A stretch of DNA of 64,000 nucleotides from Corynebacterium variabile (GTDB lineage Bacteria; Actinomycetota; Actinomycetes; Mycobacteriales; Mycobacteriaceae). A model generated the notes under the pieces. The model was given only the letters and a program-made list of their open reading frames with translations. It searched no databases and was not told where the DNA came from. The DNA is taken from contig NZ_BJNT01000012.1 in assembly GCF_006539825.1 (NCBI RefSeq), forward strand, positions 80,970 to 144,969, read 5' to 3'. The position numbers and the translations under genes were made by a program. Shown here one piece after another: positions 7,874 to 16,809 of this stretch; the stretch's first letter is position 1; every line of letters starts with the position of its first letter.

Positions 7874-9610
7874 CTACCGGATGACGGTGCGGACGGTCTG
7901 CGGCTCCTCCCCCATGAACTGGCGCCGGAAGTAGTCCTTGATCATGTCGCGCTTGGACTTCTTCTTCCCGTCCCCTGCGGCGAAGGGCGTGGAGGACGCC
8001 GCGCCCTGCTTTCCACCGGCACCAGCGCCGCCTCCCGCTCCTGCCATGCCGGGTCCCATGCCCATGCCGTGCATGCCGCCGGCGCCACCACGGGCCGCAC
8101 CACCGGCGGGGACACCTCCTATGGCTCCACCGGGGATGCCTGCTCCCGGGACACCCGTGCGACCTGTCGTGCCAGGTCCGCCGGCGCCGGGTCCACCTGA
8201 TCCACCCATACCGCCTACTCTTCCCTGCCCACCGGTTCCGCCTGAGCCGCCCATCGACAATGATCGTGGCAGCAGCGGCTGAGCCACCGTCCCGGTGCCA
8301 GTCCGGGTTCCGGTGCCCGCCATGGTCGGGGAACTGACGGTCCTGTTCTGCCCTGTCAGCGGGGATGCTGCGGAGGTTCCGCCACCGGCAGTCTGGACGC
8401 CACCGGCCGGAGCAGTTGCAGCGCTGCGCTGCGTCGCCGTTCCCATCGGTGCACCACCGGCTGGGGCTGTACCACCGACGGGAGCTGTCGAGGCCCTGCC
8501 CAACGGCGCAGCAGGCGTAGCTGCAGTCGTCGTGTTCGCCACCTGACCAGCCTGTTGGGCCACCTGCGTCGCCTGCTGAGTCGCCAAGGTCTGACCGGCA
8601 GCCTGTGCTCCACCCGATACCTGGGTGGCGACATCGCCCATCGCCTGGGTGCCGGTTGTCCCGGTGGTGAGTGTTCCTCCTCCGTTGTGTCCGACGACTT
8701 CCACACCGAGATTGCTGACCGTCGGCCTGGCGATGTCCAGCGCCGGCTGCAGGTAGGAGGACACGAAGGCTGCGACCTCGGCCTGAGTCTCGGCTTCAAC
8801 CGTGGCCATCGTCACCGCTGCGGCAGCGGCACCACCCGGGGTAGCAGCAGCCGCAACCGTGGCCGCAGTTTTCCTGGTCTCCGCCTCGGCGACCATGGCG
8901 GTCAGTGTCGCGTGCGCTGTCGCTCGAATTTCCGGCAACTGCAGCATGGAGGTCCCCATGGCCGTGGCGTTAGCGGCGATGATGGTGCCCTGGGCGACGA
9001 CCTCGCCGATAGTGGTCTGCATAGTCACGAAGGCTTCGCCCTCCGTGTTCGCGGCCAGGGTCGCCGATGCGCTCTGGAGGGTCTTCGCAGCCGTGGCCAG
9101 CCTCTTCCCCCCGCGAATCCAGGCGTCCGACGCCATGATGATCGAGCTGTCCTCACCGGTGAACATCGCCAGCAGCGTCTTGATCTCGGTTCCCGCCTCG
9201 ATAGCGGCGACCGGGGGCGTGTAGGCGAGGTCCAGGATCGGCACATCCTTGCGCGTCGGCAGAATGAGCGTCCCCTGCTCGAGCTGGCGAGCCTTCATTC
9301 CGGCGACAGCAGGGTCATTGAAGAAAGCCTCCGAGGCCCCGGCTTCCTGTGCTTCGACTGCCTCAGTCAGCCGAAGCATCGACTCATGGAGGAAATTCAC
9401 ATTCTCCAGCATCGCGCGAGTCGCAACTGCCAGGGATCCTGGATGGTCCCCAATGTACGAGGTGTACTGAGCTGCGACAGCACCAAGAGCTGGCGATGTC
9501 GTGAAAGTAGTTGCCCTGAATACTTCCAGATTTCCGTAAGCCAACGGATGTCCAGCATTCTTAACCTCAAAAAGAGCTTGATTAACACTTTCAACATCGA
9601 ATTTAAACAT
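7874..9610 (-). CDS. PPE/EspB-like helical protein with Gly/Ala-rich C-terminus, possible type VII secretion substrate
   Basis: The 578-residue product has two parts. Residues 1 to about 300 are helical and Ala-rich, with a Trp-containing DAWIRGG turn near residue 160, recalling the helical-hairpin bundle of PPE/EspB/WXG-type ESX substrates. Residues 300-540 are low complexity (Gly, Pro, Ala, Thr, Met) with many GGPG and GMGMGPG steps. The last 35 residues are basic (KKKSKRDMIKDYFRRQ). I chose ATG 9610 because GGAGGG lies 4 bases before it; a TTG at 9622 is possible. The start overlaps the end of the upstream lipoprotein gene by 8 bases, so the two are coupled. The ESX assignment is by architecture only. 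Confidence 0.5.
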   Translation of the reverse strand: MFKFDVESVNQALFEVKNAGHPLAYGNLEVFRATTFTTSPALGAVAAQYTSYIGDHPGSLAVATRAMLENVNFLHESMLRLTEAVEAQEAGASEAFFNDPAVAGMKARQLEQGTLILPTRKDVPILDLAYTPPVAAIEAGTEIKTLLAMFTGEDSSIIMASDAWIRGGKRLATAAKTLQSASATLAANTEGEAFVTMQTTIGEVVAQGTIIAANATAMGTSMLQLPEIRATAHATLTAMVAEAETRKTAATVAAAATPGGAAAAAVTMATVEAETQAEVAAFVSSYLQPALDIARPTVSNLGVEVVGHNGGGTLTTGTTGTQAMGDVATQVSGGAQAAGQTLATQQATQVAQQAGQVANTTTAATPAAPLGRASTAPVGGTAPAGGAPMGTATQRSAATAPAGGVQTAGGGTSAASPLTGQNRTVSSPTMAGTGTRTGTGTVAQPLLPRSLSMGGSGGTGGQGRVGGMGGSGGPGAGGPGTTGRTGVPGAGIPGGAIGGVPAGGAARGGAGGMHGMGMGPGMAGAGGGAGAGGKQGAASSTPFAAGDGKKKSKRDMIKDYFRRQFMGEEPQTVRTVIR

Positions 9611-10415
9611 AGTGCCCTCCAATAGAATTCAAGATTAACTGCTGACCACGAATGGGGCCATCGCATTCCATGTACGGATCCAACTCTCTCGAATAGGAGA
9701 ATATCGTTGGACCCTCCAACGCGGAACCGCCAAAAGCGATACACCCAGCTTCAACCGAGTATCCCCCATCATCTAAGACATTAATTCCGGAATCATCCTG
9801 TGAAATAACACCGTCGTCCCCCAGGAGAGGACCGGCCCCTGAAGCAGCCCCCCACAAGAACCCGACATGACGAGCTGACGAATCGGAATGCGACCCAGAA
9901 ATCGCACAGACCACATAGTCAAGACCAATATCCGGGGCAGCCCCCTTCTCCATCCCTAGCGTCTCCAACCGGTCAAAGACCTCTGGAACACACACATTCG
10001 GAAGATCAACACTCTCCGGGGTCCGCGCAGCATCACCCAACGGCTCCAGCTCCAGCGGCTGCCCTACGAACTGCTGGGACTTCCACACCAGGCGGTCAAG
10101 CGGATCACTCGGCTCAGTCTCGAACCAGATGCCGACATGCCCGGCGGGCTGCAGCATCCGACCATCCTCCGTGGTCACCGGAACCTCGACAAGAATGTTC
10201 GGATCCACAGTGGATGCGGCAGCGACATCCTCAACGCCGGGATCTTCCCCATCATCCGAGGTGCACCCGCTCACGGCGAGCAACACCCCGACCAGCGGCG
10301 CCGCCAGCAGAGGCTTCCATCTCCCCCTGCGCCTCCCACGGAGTCTTCGACCCGATCGTCCCGACACCTGACCCCACATCATCCGCCGTCCCGACACAGT
10401 CCAGGTACGCGTCAT
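9603..10415 (-). CDS. secreted lipoprotein, DUF3558-like
   Basis: A 270-residue lipoprotein. A long Arg-rich N-region is followed by a hydrophobic stretch and the lipobox LAVSGC, with Cys51 as the lipidation site. The mature part is acidic at first and holds paired cysteines (around VCVPEVF and YVVCAISG), resembling DUF3558 lipoproteins of mycobacteria and relatives. An AAGGGGAAAG ribosome site supports the chosen ATG; internal ATGs near 10380 would shorten the unusually long signal region. It overlaps the PPE/EspB-like gene by 8 bases. The DNA from about 9450 to 10050 is visibly richer in A and T than its neighbours, suggesting different ancestry. Confidence 0.6.
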   Translation of the reverse strand: MTRTWTVSGRRMMWGQVSGRSGRRLRGRRRGRWKPLLAAPLVGVLLAVSGCTSDDGEDPGVEDVAAASTVDPNILVEVPVTTEDGRMLQPAGHVGIWFETEPSDPLDRLVWKSQQFVGQPLELEPLGDAARTPESVDLPNVCVPEVFDRLETLGMEKGAAPDIGLDYVVCAISGSHSDSSARHVGFLWGAASGAGPLLGDDGVISQDDSGINVLDDGGYSVEAGCIAFGGSALEGPTIFSYSRELDPYMECDGPIRGQQLILNSIGGHYV

Positions 10416-10796
10416 ACGTCTTTCCCCTTGATCTTCCTCCCCAGATGCCCGCCCCTCGACGGCACATCACCCGGCCGGTTAGCTCGGGTCCCAAAACAAT
10501 AACCTGCCCTTCCCCACCCCACAACCCCCTGCAGACATGAAACGACCCCGACCAGGGTGCGGGTCGGGGTCGAGGCTCTCCCACGAGCGTTGGTGTGGTC
10601 GAGTTCGTCGTCAACGATAAGCCTCCAACCTCTTCACGTCCCAAAATAACCCACTTCGGGGGTATCAGCGTCCCGAATCGTGAGAAATATGACCAGTGCG
10701 CCGGGCAGACACGCCAGTAATCGAACACTTCGCGCCTTGCGCGCCGGAGCTGTCCGGCCCCGCATGTAGCCTCGCGAACAACAGAAAGGACGCCGC
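10416..10796. other. divergent intergenic region with one hairpin
   Basis: This 381-base stretch separates the lipoprotein gene (leftward) from the addB-like gene (rightward), so it must hold promoters for both. The only clear structure is the hairpin listed at 10543-10572. The rightward gene has a GAAAGGA ribosome site just before its ATG. No SOS (LexA) box was recognised. I see no small gene. Confidence 0.5.
10543..10572. terminator. perfect GC-rich hairpin
   Basis: Arms CGACCCCGACC and GGTCGGGGTCG pair over 11 bases around an 8-base loop. It lies between divergent genes, where no terminator is needed, so it could also be an operator, a transcript-leader structure or a barrier between the two transcription units. 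Confidence 0.5.
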
Positions 10797-13550
10797 ATGC
10801 ACATCACCTTCGGATGGGGCTTCGACACTGCCCGCTGGACCACCGCCACCACACCCGCCACCCTCGGGTCAGTGGTCACCGGTCCCACCGGCCTCGCGGA
10901 CATCCTCGCCACCCGCCTCGCACTCACCCGACCTGACCTGGACCGCTCCACCCGCATCGCGGCCTACCGCAGCGCCCTGGGCCAGGTCGTCGCCACCGCC
11001 GCTCCCGGTTCCTGGCCCGCCGCCGGCTTCTCCCACGACCCCTGGACCGTCGCCCGCGAGCTCCTCGCCTGGCGCGACCAGCTCGTCTCTGCCGGATGGA
11101 ATCCCACAGACACGGCAGGCACAGACACCCCCGAGCGTCTCGGCGTCCTCGTGCGCGTCGAAGCGCTGCTGCCCACCACGGCCGGTTGGGCACCCGGCCC
11201 CGCGGACACCCTACGCACCATCGACACAACCCTCGCGGACCTGGTCACCAACGGTACCGACTGGCCACTCGGCATCGATGCCGTCGCCCTCGACCACCCC
11301 GTCAACGACCTGCCGCCCCTGTGGCGGCGCATCCTGACCAACCTCACCGCCCTCGGCGTCCCCGTCACCGAGCTTCCTGAACCTGCACCACTTAGCGACC
11401 TCACCGTCCTCACCGCAGACACCGAATGGGACGCCGCCCCCGCCGTCGCCCGCCTGCTCACCGACCTCGAGACGGCCGGCGAACACCACACCTTCCTCGC
11501 CGGACGCTCCACCCAACTGCTCGACCGCGAACTCCTGCGCCTCGGCGGGACGCCGGTCGGTGTGCGTGCCCGCGGAGTGTCCCCATTGGCCCAGGTCATC
11601 CCGGTGTTCCTCCGCGCCGTCACCGCGCCCCACGATGTCTCCGCCCTCGCTGACCTCCTCAATGTCACCGTCCCGGGGATCGACGAGCGCTCCACCTTCC
11701 CGCTGCTGCCCGGTGCACTGCGCAGAACCCTCATCGACGCCCTCAACCAGGAACCCGGTGTCGGCGGCCCCGCCTGGACCACGGCCGTCAACACCACCCT
11801 GGACGGCGCCGGGCCCGAAGATGCCCAGAGTGTCCGTGAGTTCGACGAGCTCATCCGTCTCATCCCGCTCACCGACGACGACGGCCTCGACACCTCGCTG
11901 GTCGCCGCTCATCTGGACTGGCTCGGACGGCAGTTCCAGCGATTCAGCCGGGAGGACAACGAGCCTGCCCGTGTCACCGCACTGATCAGCACCGTCAGCA
12001 CACTGGTCACAGGTCTCGGGGCAAGGATCAGCGCCCACGAACTCGACCAGGTCGTCTCCGAAGTCACCGGCACCGGCGGGCTCCGCGTCCACTCCGAAGC
12101 ATCCGCGGCACGTGACACCGTGACCTCCCCCGGCCAGCTCGGCACCGGCACGGCCCCGGTCATCTGGTGGCTGCCGACCGACGAACACCGCAGCGTCCGC
12201 GACCTGCTGCGCCCCGCCGAATCCGCCTGGCTGGAGAACGCCGGCGTCGCCCTCCCCGACCCCGAAATGCTCGCCCGCCTCACGCTGCGCTCCGAGCTGC
12301 GTGCGTTGCGCCGACGCGGAAGGGTCACCGCGGTCCTGCCCGCCCGGGTCGACGGGGAACGCGCCGCCGAGCACGCCGCCCTCACCTTCCTCATCAACGA
12401 TCTACCCCGCAAGACAGACACCACCTTCGACGACCTGCAGAAAAGCACCCGGGAGGTCGCCACCCTCCCCGACGACCGGGCACACGTCCCCGACACCCTC
12501 GAGTTCTGCATCCCCGACCCCGTCAGCCGCACAGTCACCGGAGGTGAACACCTCATCCCCACCCGCATCAGCTACTCCCAGTGGGAGAAACTGCTGGTCC
12601 ATCCGCTGGAATGGCTGCTCGACCGGCGCCTCGGCATCCGCGCCGGCGGTCTCGTCGACGTGCCCACCGGTAACCGCATGGTCGGTACCTGGCTCCACGC
12701 CACCGTCGAGAACATCGTCAACCGCCGCCTCGACGAGAACAACGGCGACCCCGTCACCGTCTACGTCACCGCCCACGAAGTCACCGAGGAACTCGAGGCA
12801 CTGCTGCCCGTCTACGCCTCCGAACTCGCCCTGCCCGGCCGCAGCCGCGACCGCGGCGCAACCATCGCCCTCGCCGTCCGCTCGATCACCGGCCTGTTCA
12901 CCGCACTGGAGGACGCCGGGATCCGCGTCCGCGCCGTGGAGGCAGAATTCGAGACCACGCTGACCGGCAGCCACGGCCGGGACGGTGAACCACTGGTCCT
13001 CGGTGGCTTCCGCGACATGGACGTGATCATGGCCGACGGCACCGACGGCGTCATCGACCTGAAATACACCTTCGCCAAGAAGAAGTACCGGGACGCCGTC
13101 GCCAACGGCACCGCCCTTCAGCTCGCCGTGTACGCCGCCTCGGTCGCCGGAGCCCCAGGCACCGGACAACGCCTCGCCGATGTCCCGGTGGCGTACTTCT
13201 CCCTCCACAATGACCTGCTTCACACCGCCGACCCGCGCTTCGGGCTCGGTGAAGACACCCTCGAGGTGTCCGTCGCCGACGGCGGTGCCCCGACCGCCGA
13301 CGAACTGTGGGAGCGGGCTGTCACCGGGCTCAACCGGATCCTCGACGATCTGCGCGCCGGACAGCTCACCGACCTCGGCAACCTGCTCGTACTCCAGGAC
13401 GCAGACCCCGACAGCAACTCCTCCGAGGGGACGACCGAGGAGACCAGGGCAGCCCTCGCCGCCGCCGGAGAGACCGGGTACCTGCCCGCGGCGTCCGCCA
13501 AGTACACCGATCTTGCGCTGGTCACCGGCGTGGAAGGAGACCGCGCATGA
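10797..13550 (+). CDS. AddB-like protein with C-terminal PD-(D/E)XK nuclease
   Basis: The 917-residue product is the first gene of a two-gene unit with a UvrD-type helicase. The N-terminus reads MHITFGWGFDTARW, where a P-loop would be expected in a helicase, and no Walker A is present, so the motor is probably inactive as in AddB. The C-terminal quarter holds a RecB-family nuclease: a His motif (LHATVE, about residue 632), then GGFRDMDV, GVIDLKYT and QLAVYA (about 738-780). Classical AddB coordinates an Fe-S cluster with four cysteines; here I find essentially one Cys (EFCIPDP), so that cluster is absent. The stop overlaps the next start (ATGA). Likely role: DNA-end processing with its partner. 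Confidence 0.75.
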   Translation: MHITFGWGFDTARWTTATTPATLGSVVTGPTGLADILATRLALTRPDLDRSTRIAAYRSALGQVVATAAPGSWPAAGFSHDPWTVARELLAWRDQLVSAGWNPTDTAGTDTPERLGVLVRVEALLPTTAGWAPGPADTLRTIDTTLADLVTNGTDWPLGIDAVALDHPVNDLPPLWRRILTNLTALGVPVTELPEPAPLSDLTVLTADTEWDAAPAVARLLTDLETAGEHHTFLAGRSTQLLDRELLRLGGTPVGVRARGVSPLAQVIPVFLRAVTAPHDVSALADLLNVTVPGIDERSTFPLLPGALRRTLIDALNQEPGVGGPAWTTAVNTTLDGAGPEDAQSVREFDELIRLIPLTDDDGLDTSLVAAHLDWLGRQFQRFSREDNEPARVTALISTVSTLVTGLGARISAHELDQVVSEVTGTGGLRVHSEASAARDTVTSPGQLGTGTAPVIWWLPTDEHRSVRDLLRPAESAWLENAGVALPDPEMLARLTLRSELRALRRRGRVTAVLPARVDGERAAEHAALTFLINDLPRKTDTTFDDLQKSTREVATLPDDRAHVPDTLEFCIPDPVSRTVTGGEHLIPTRISYSQWEKLLVHPLEWLLDRRLGIRAGGLVDVPTGNRMVGTWLHATVENIVNRRLDENNGDPVTVYVTAHEVTEELEALLPVYASELALPGRSRDRGATIALAVRSITGLFTALEDAGIRVRAVEAEFETTLTGSHGRDGEPLVLGGFRDMDVIMADGTDGVIDLKYTFAKKKYRDAVANGTALQLAVYAASVAGAPGTGQRLADVPVAYFSLHNDLLHTADPRFGLGEDTLEVSVADGGAPTADELWERAVTGLNRILDDLRAGQLTDLGNLLVLQDADPDSNSSEGTTEETRAALAAAGETGYLPAASAKYTDLALVTGVEGDRA

Positions 13551-16500
13551 CCCGCTGGACCATCATCAGGGCCTCCGCCGGCTCGGGCAAGACCTACCGA
13601 CTCACCGAACTGCTCACCGACCGGCTCACCCACCCGGCCGACGACGGCACCGTGCTGCGCCCCTCCCAGATCATCGCCACGACCTTCACCCGCGCCGCCG
13701 CCGCCGAACTCACCGACCGCATCCGTGGCACCCTCGTCGACCGTGGACTGCTGGACCAGGCCGCCGCCCTGCCCACCGCGCTCATCGGCACGGTGAACTC
13801 GGTGACCGGGCGGATCCTCACCGACTTCGCCCTCGACGCCGGCCGCTCCCCCGACCTCGCCGTGCTCACCGAGCAGTCGCAGCAGACCGCCTTCACCCGC
13901 GCGACCGACCACCTCATCGCCGAGGCTGAGGACGCCCACCGCGACCTGCTCGCCCGCACCGGCTACGACGCCGTCGAGGACCGCGGATTCTACAGCAAAG
14001 CAACCAACTGGGCAGCGACGATCCGCAGCGTCACCGACCACGCCCGGTCGAACAACATCCCTGCCGAGGACCTCGCGGGCTTCGCCGAGGCCAGCATCAC
14101 CGAGCTGCATAGCGTGCTGGACGAGGAGTCCGCCGGCACCGCGCCTTCGGATACCCGCGCCGCCCTGACCACCGCCGCCCGCACCCTGCCCCGCCAGCTG
14201 CGCGCCGAGGTCGAGAACGGCACCATCGCCAAGCGGTCGGCCGACGGCGTCCTCACCCGGCTCGATTCCCTGGAACGCTTCGCCCGCCGGGTACGCCGCG
14301 AGCGCGACTCGATCCCCTGGTCAGACTGGCTGAAGACCGCCGAGGGCAAGGTCCCCGGGGTGTCCGCGCCGACCAAGCCGATCAAGGAGGCCTACGGGTC
14401 GGTCACCTCCGCCGCGGAGATTCTCGTCGACCCCGCGCTGCGCACTGACCTGGACACGCTGATCCGGCTCGTCTTCACCACCGCAGCGTCCTGCCTGAGC
14501 GCTTACGCCGACTACAAGGACGCCCTCGGCCTCATCGACTTCACCGACCAGGAACAGCTCACCCTGCGTCTGCTGCGCGGCGACGGGGTGTCTGAGGCGA
14601 CCCGGGACGCGGTGCGCGAGACCCTCGCCGCACGGTTCCGGATCCTCGTCGTCGACGAGTTCCAGGACACCAGCCCCCTGCAGCTCGCCCTGTTCACCGA
14701 GCTCGCCGGCCTGGTCGACGAGGTGATCTGGGTCGGTGACCCGAAGCAGTCCATCTACGGCTTCCGCGGCTCTGACCCGGCACTGATGGATTCGGCGGTC
14801 GAGGCGATCACCGATCCCGCCGGGCTGGCCGGACGCTCCGAGATCCTCGCCCACTCCTACCGCACCCGGCAGGCCCCGCTGGACCTGTCGAACCGCCTGT
14901 TCAGCCGCCTGTTCACCGGTGATGTGGAGCTCAGCGTCCCGCAGATCCGGGCGGAGGCCTACGCCGCCGACGGCGCCCGTGCAGCCGGCGAGACCGTCAC
15001 CTGGCCACACACCGAAGGTCGTGCATCGAAGAACGTGTGGTTCGAGCGGATCAGCGACGGTATCGGCGCACTCGCCGAACGCGACGCCGATTCCGGCAGC
15101 CGCGCGATCCTGGTGCGCACCAACTCCCACGCCGCCGAGATCCGCACCGCGTTGCGGGCCGCAGGTATCCCCTGTGCCGGTGGTGGCGTGCCACTGTCCA
15201 CCACGAGGGAAGGAAGCCTGGTCACCGCCGCACTCGCCCTGCTGCTGGACAAGGCGGACACCCAGGCGCTGGTCGAGATGATCACCCTGATGCCCGACCA
15301 TTCCGCCCACGCCGACTGGTTCGACACGCTCGCCGCGTTGCCGGACCGGGACGCATGTCGGGAACAGCTGCAGCTCTGGACCGAGGACCCGGTGCTTGCC
15401 CCGGTCACCGCCCTGCGCAGTGCCCTGTCCGAACTGCCGGTCGCCGAACTCGTCGCCGCTGTGGTGGATGCCCTGGACCTGCGGGGACGCGTCGCCGCGT
15501 CCACCGGCCCGGCTGAACGCACCGGCTCGGTCACCGGGATCCTGCAAGCAGCCGCGGACTTCGCCGCCGAGCAGGAGTCCGCCGGCGAGCCCGCCACTGT
15601 CGCCGGCGTCCTGGCCCATCTCAATGACGAGGAGACGGTCTCCACCCCGACCGCGGAACCGGGCGCGGTGGAGGTCCACACCGTCCACCAGGCCAAGGGT
15701 CTGGAGTGGGACACGGTCATCGTCGCCATGCCGGACTCCCGCGAACGCTTCACCCCGGCCGGGGTGTGGGTCCAGCCCTCCACCCCGCTGACCATGGACG
15801 ATCCCCTGGCAGGACGCCACCTCCGGTTCTGGCCGGACACACTGCTCGCCCACTCCGGGGTGAAGGAAGCGCTGGCCGCCACCGACGCACAGCAGGCCCG
15901 GCGCACCACCGAACTGCTCGAGGAACAGCGACTGCTCTATGTCGCGATGACCCGCTCGAAGTTCCGGACCGTGCTGGCCCCGTACTCGTCGACCGCGAAG
16001 TGGCGGGCGCTGGCCGAGGCCGGCCTGGACGCCGATGAGCTTGTTGTACTGCTCGCCGACTCGGATCCCGTACCTGCATTGCCACGCGAGACCGTGGTGG
16101 AGGCCGCCCGTCGGTTCACCTCACCGGCCGGACAGCTCGATGTCGACCGTGGACTCGTCGACGCCGGACGCGACATCGTGCCTGCCACGATCGCGCCCAG
16201 TGGTGCCGAGGCCACTCCGGAGACGGCACTGGGCACCGTGGTCCGTGAGATCGCGGACCTCGGCCCGGCACTGGTCAGTGGCGGTGGCCCGGAGTGGAAC
16301 AAGGTCGGCGACTGCATCCACTCCTATCTCGCCGCTCCCCTGGAATCCCTCGATGCCGCCATGAAGCAGCAGGTCGCTGCCCGGCTGGTGACGAACTGGG
16401 GTGTCGGTGCGGTGGTCAGTCCCGAGCAGGTCGTGGAGTGCGGTGAGCGCTGGCAGCGGTTCCTGCATGAGTCCCTCGGCGCTACCGCCGTGGACTCCGA

Positions 16501-16774
16501 GGTCCCCTTCACCTGGACGAATGAGGCTCACCAGCGGGCCCAGGGCTGGATCGACCAGCTGGTCACTGTGCCCGGTGACAACGGTGACCGGCAGATCATC
16601 GTCGACCACAAGACCTACCCCGGCACCGACCCAACCGGTCATGTGGCGGCGAAGTACCTCGGTCAGATGGAGGTGTACCGCCGGGCGCTCACCGACATCA
16701 CCGGCACTCCCCCCGCCCGGATCCTCATCCACCTGCCACTGCTCGGTTCGGTGGTCGAGGTTCAGCTCAACTGA
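13547..16774 (+). CDS. AddA/RecB-like UvrD helicase with C-terminal nuclease
   Basis: A 1075-residue superfamily 1A helicase-nuclease. Motif I is ASAGSGKT (residues 9-16), motif Ia TFTRAAAAEL, motif II VVDEFQDTS (about 370), motif III GDPKQSIYGFRGSD (about 398), and motif VI LLYVAMTRSK. The C-terminal PD-(D/E)XK nuclease shows GWIDQLV, IIVDHKT and QMEVYRRAL (about 1000-1040). This is the AddA/RecB layout, a 3'-5' translocase plus nuclease that resects double-strand ends. ATG 13547 overlaps the stop of the AddB-like gene, giving coupled, equimolar synthesis. Actinobacteria usually use AdnAB, in which both subunits carry a motor; this pair is different. Repair and phage-DNA degradation are both possible roles. 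Confidence 0.85.
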   Translation: MTRWTIIRASAGSGKTYRLTELLTDRLTHPADDGTVLRPSQIIATTFTRAAAAELTDRIRGTLVDRGLLDQAAALPTALIGTVNSVTGRILTDFALDAGRSPDLAVLTEQSQQTAFTRATDHLIAEAEDAHRDLLARTGYDAVEDRGFYSKATNWAATIRSVTDHARSNNIPAEDLAGFAEASITELHSVLDEESAGTAPSDTRAALTTAARTLPRQLRAEVENGTIAKRSADGVLTRLDSLERFARRVRRERDSIPWSDWLKTAEGKVPGVSAPTKPIKEAYGSVTSAAEILVDPALRTDLDTLIRLVFTTAASCLSAYADYKDALGLIDFTDQEQLTLRLLRGDGVSEATRDAVRETLAARFRILVVDEFQDTSPLQLALFTELAGLVDEVIWVGDPKQSIYGFRGSDPALMDSAVEAITDPAGLAGRSEILAHSYRTRQAPLDLSNRLFSRLFTGDVELSVPQIRAEAYAADGARAAGETVTWPHTEGRASKNVWFERISDGIGALAERDADSGSRAILVRTNSHAAEIRTALRAAGIPCAGGGVPLSTTREGSLVTAALALLLDKADTQALVEMITLMPDHSAHADWFDTLAALPDRDACREQLQLWTEDPVLAPVTALRSALSELPVAELVAAVVDALDLRGRVAASTGPAERTGSVTGILQAAADFAAEQESAGEPATVAGVLAHLNDEETVSTPTAEPGAVEVHTVHQAKGLEWDTVIVAMPDSRERFTPAGVWVQPSTPLTMDDPLAGRHLRFWPDTLLAHSGVKEALAATDAQQARRTTELLEEQRLLYVAMTRSKFRTVLAPYSSTAKWRALAEAGLDADELVVLLADSDPVPALPRETVVEAARRFTSPAGQLDVDRGLVDAGRDIVPATIAPSGAEATPETALGTVVREIADLGPALVSGGGPEWNKVGDCIHSYLAAPLESLDAAMKQQVAARLVTNWGVGAVVSPEQVVECGERWQRFLHESLGATAVDSEVPFTWTNEAHQRAQGWIDQLVTVPGDNGDRQIIVDHKTYPGTDPTGHVAAKYLGQMEVYRRALTDITGTPPARILIHLPLLGSVVEVQLN

Positions 16775-16809
16775 ACAACAATTCACCACGAAAGGATTAC
16801 GGTGGCTTC

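Noticed and set aside
8555..9625. Plus-strand frame of 356 codons opposite the Gly-rich PPE/EspB-like gene
   Set aside because: Composition is Arg/Gly shadow of the minus-strand repeats; no ribosome site or recognisable domain.
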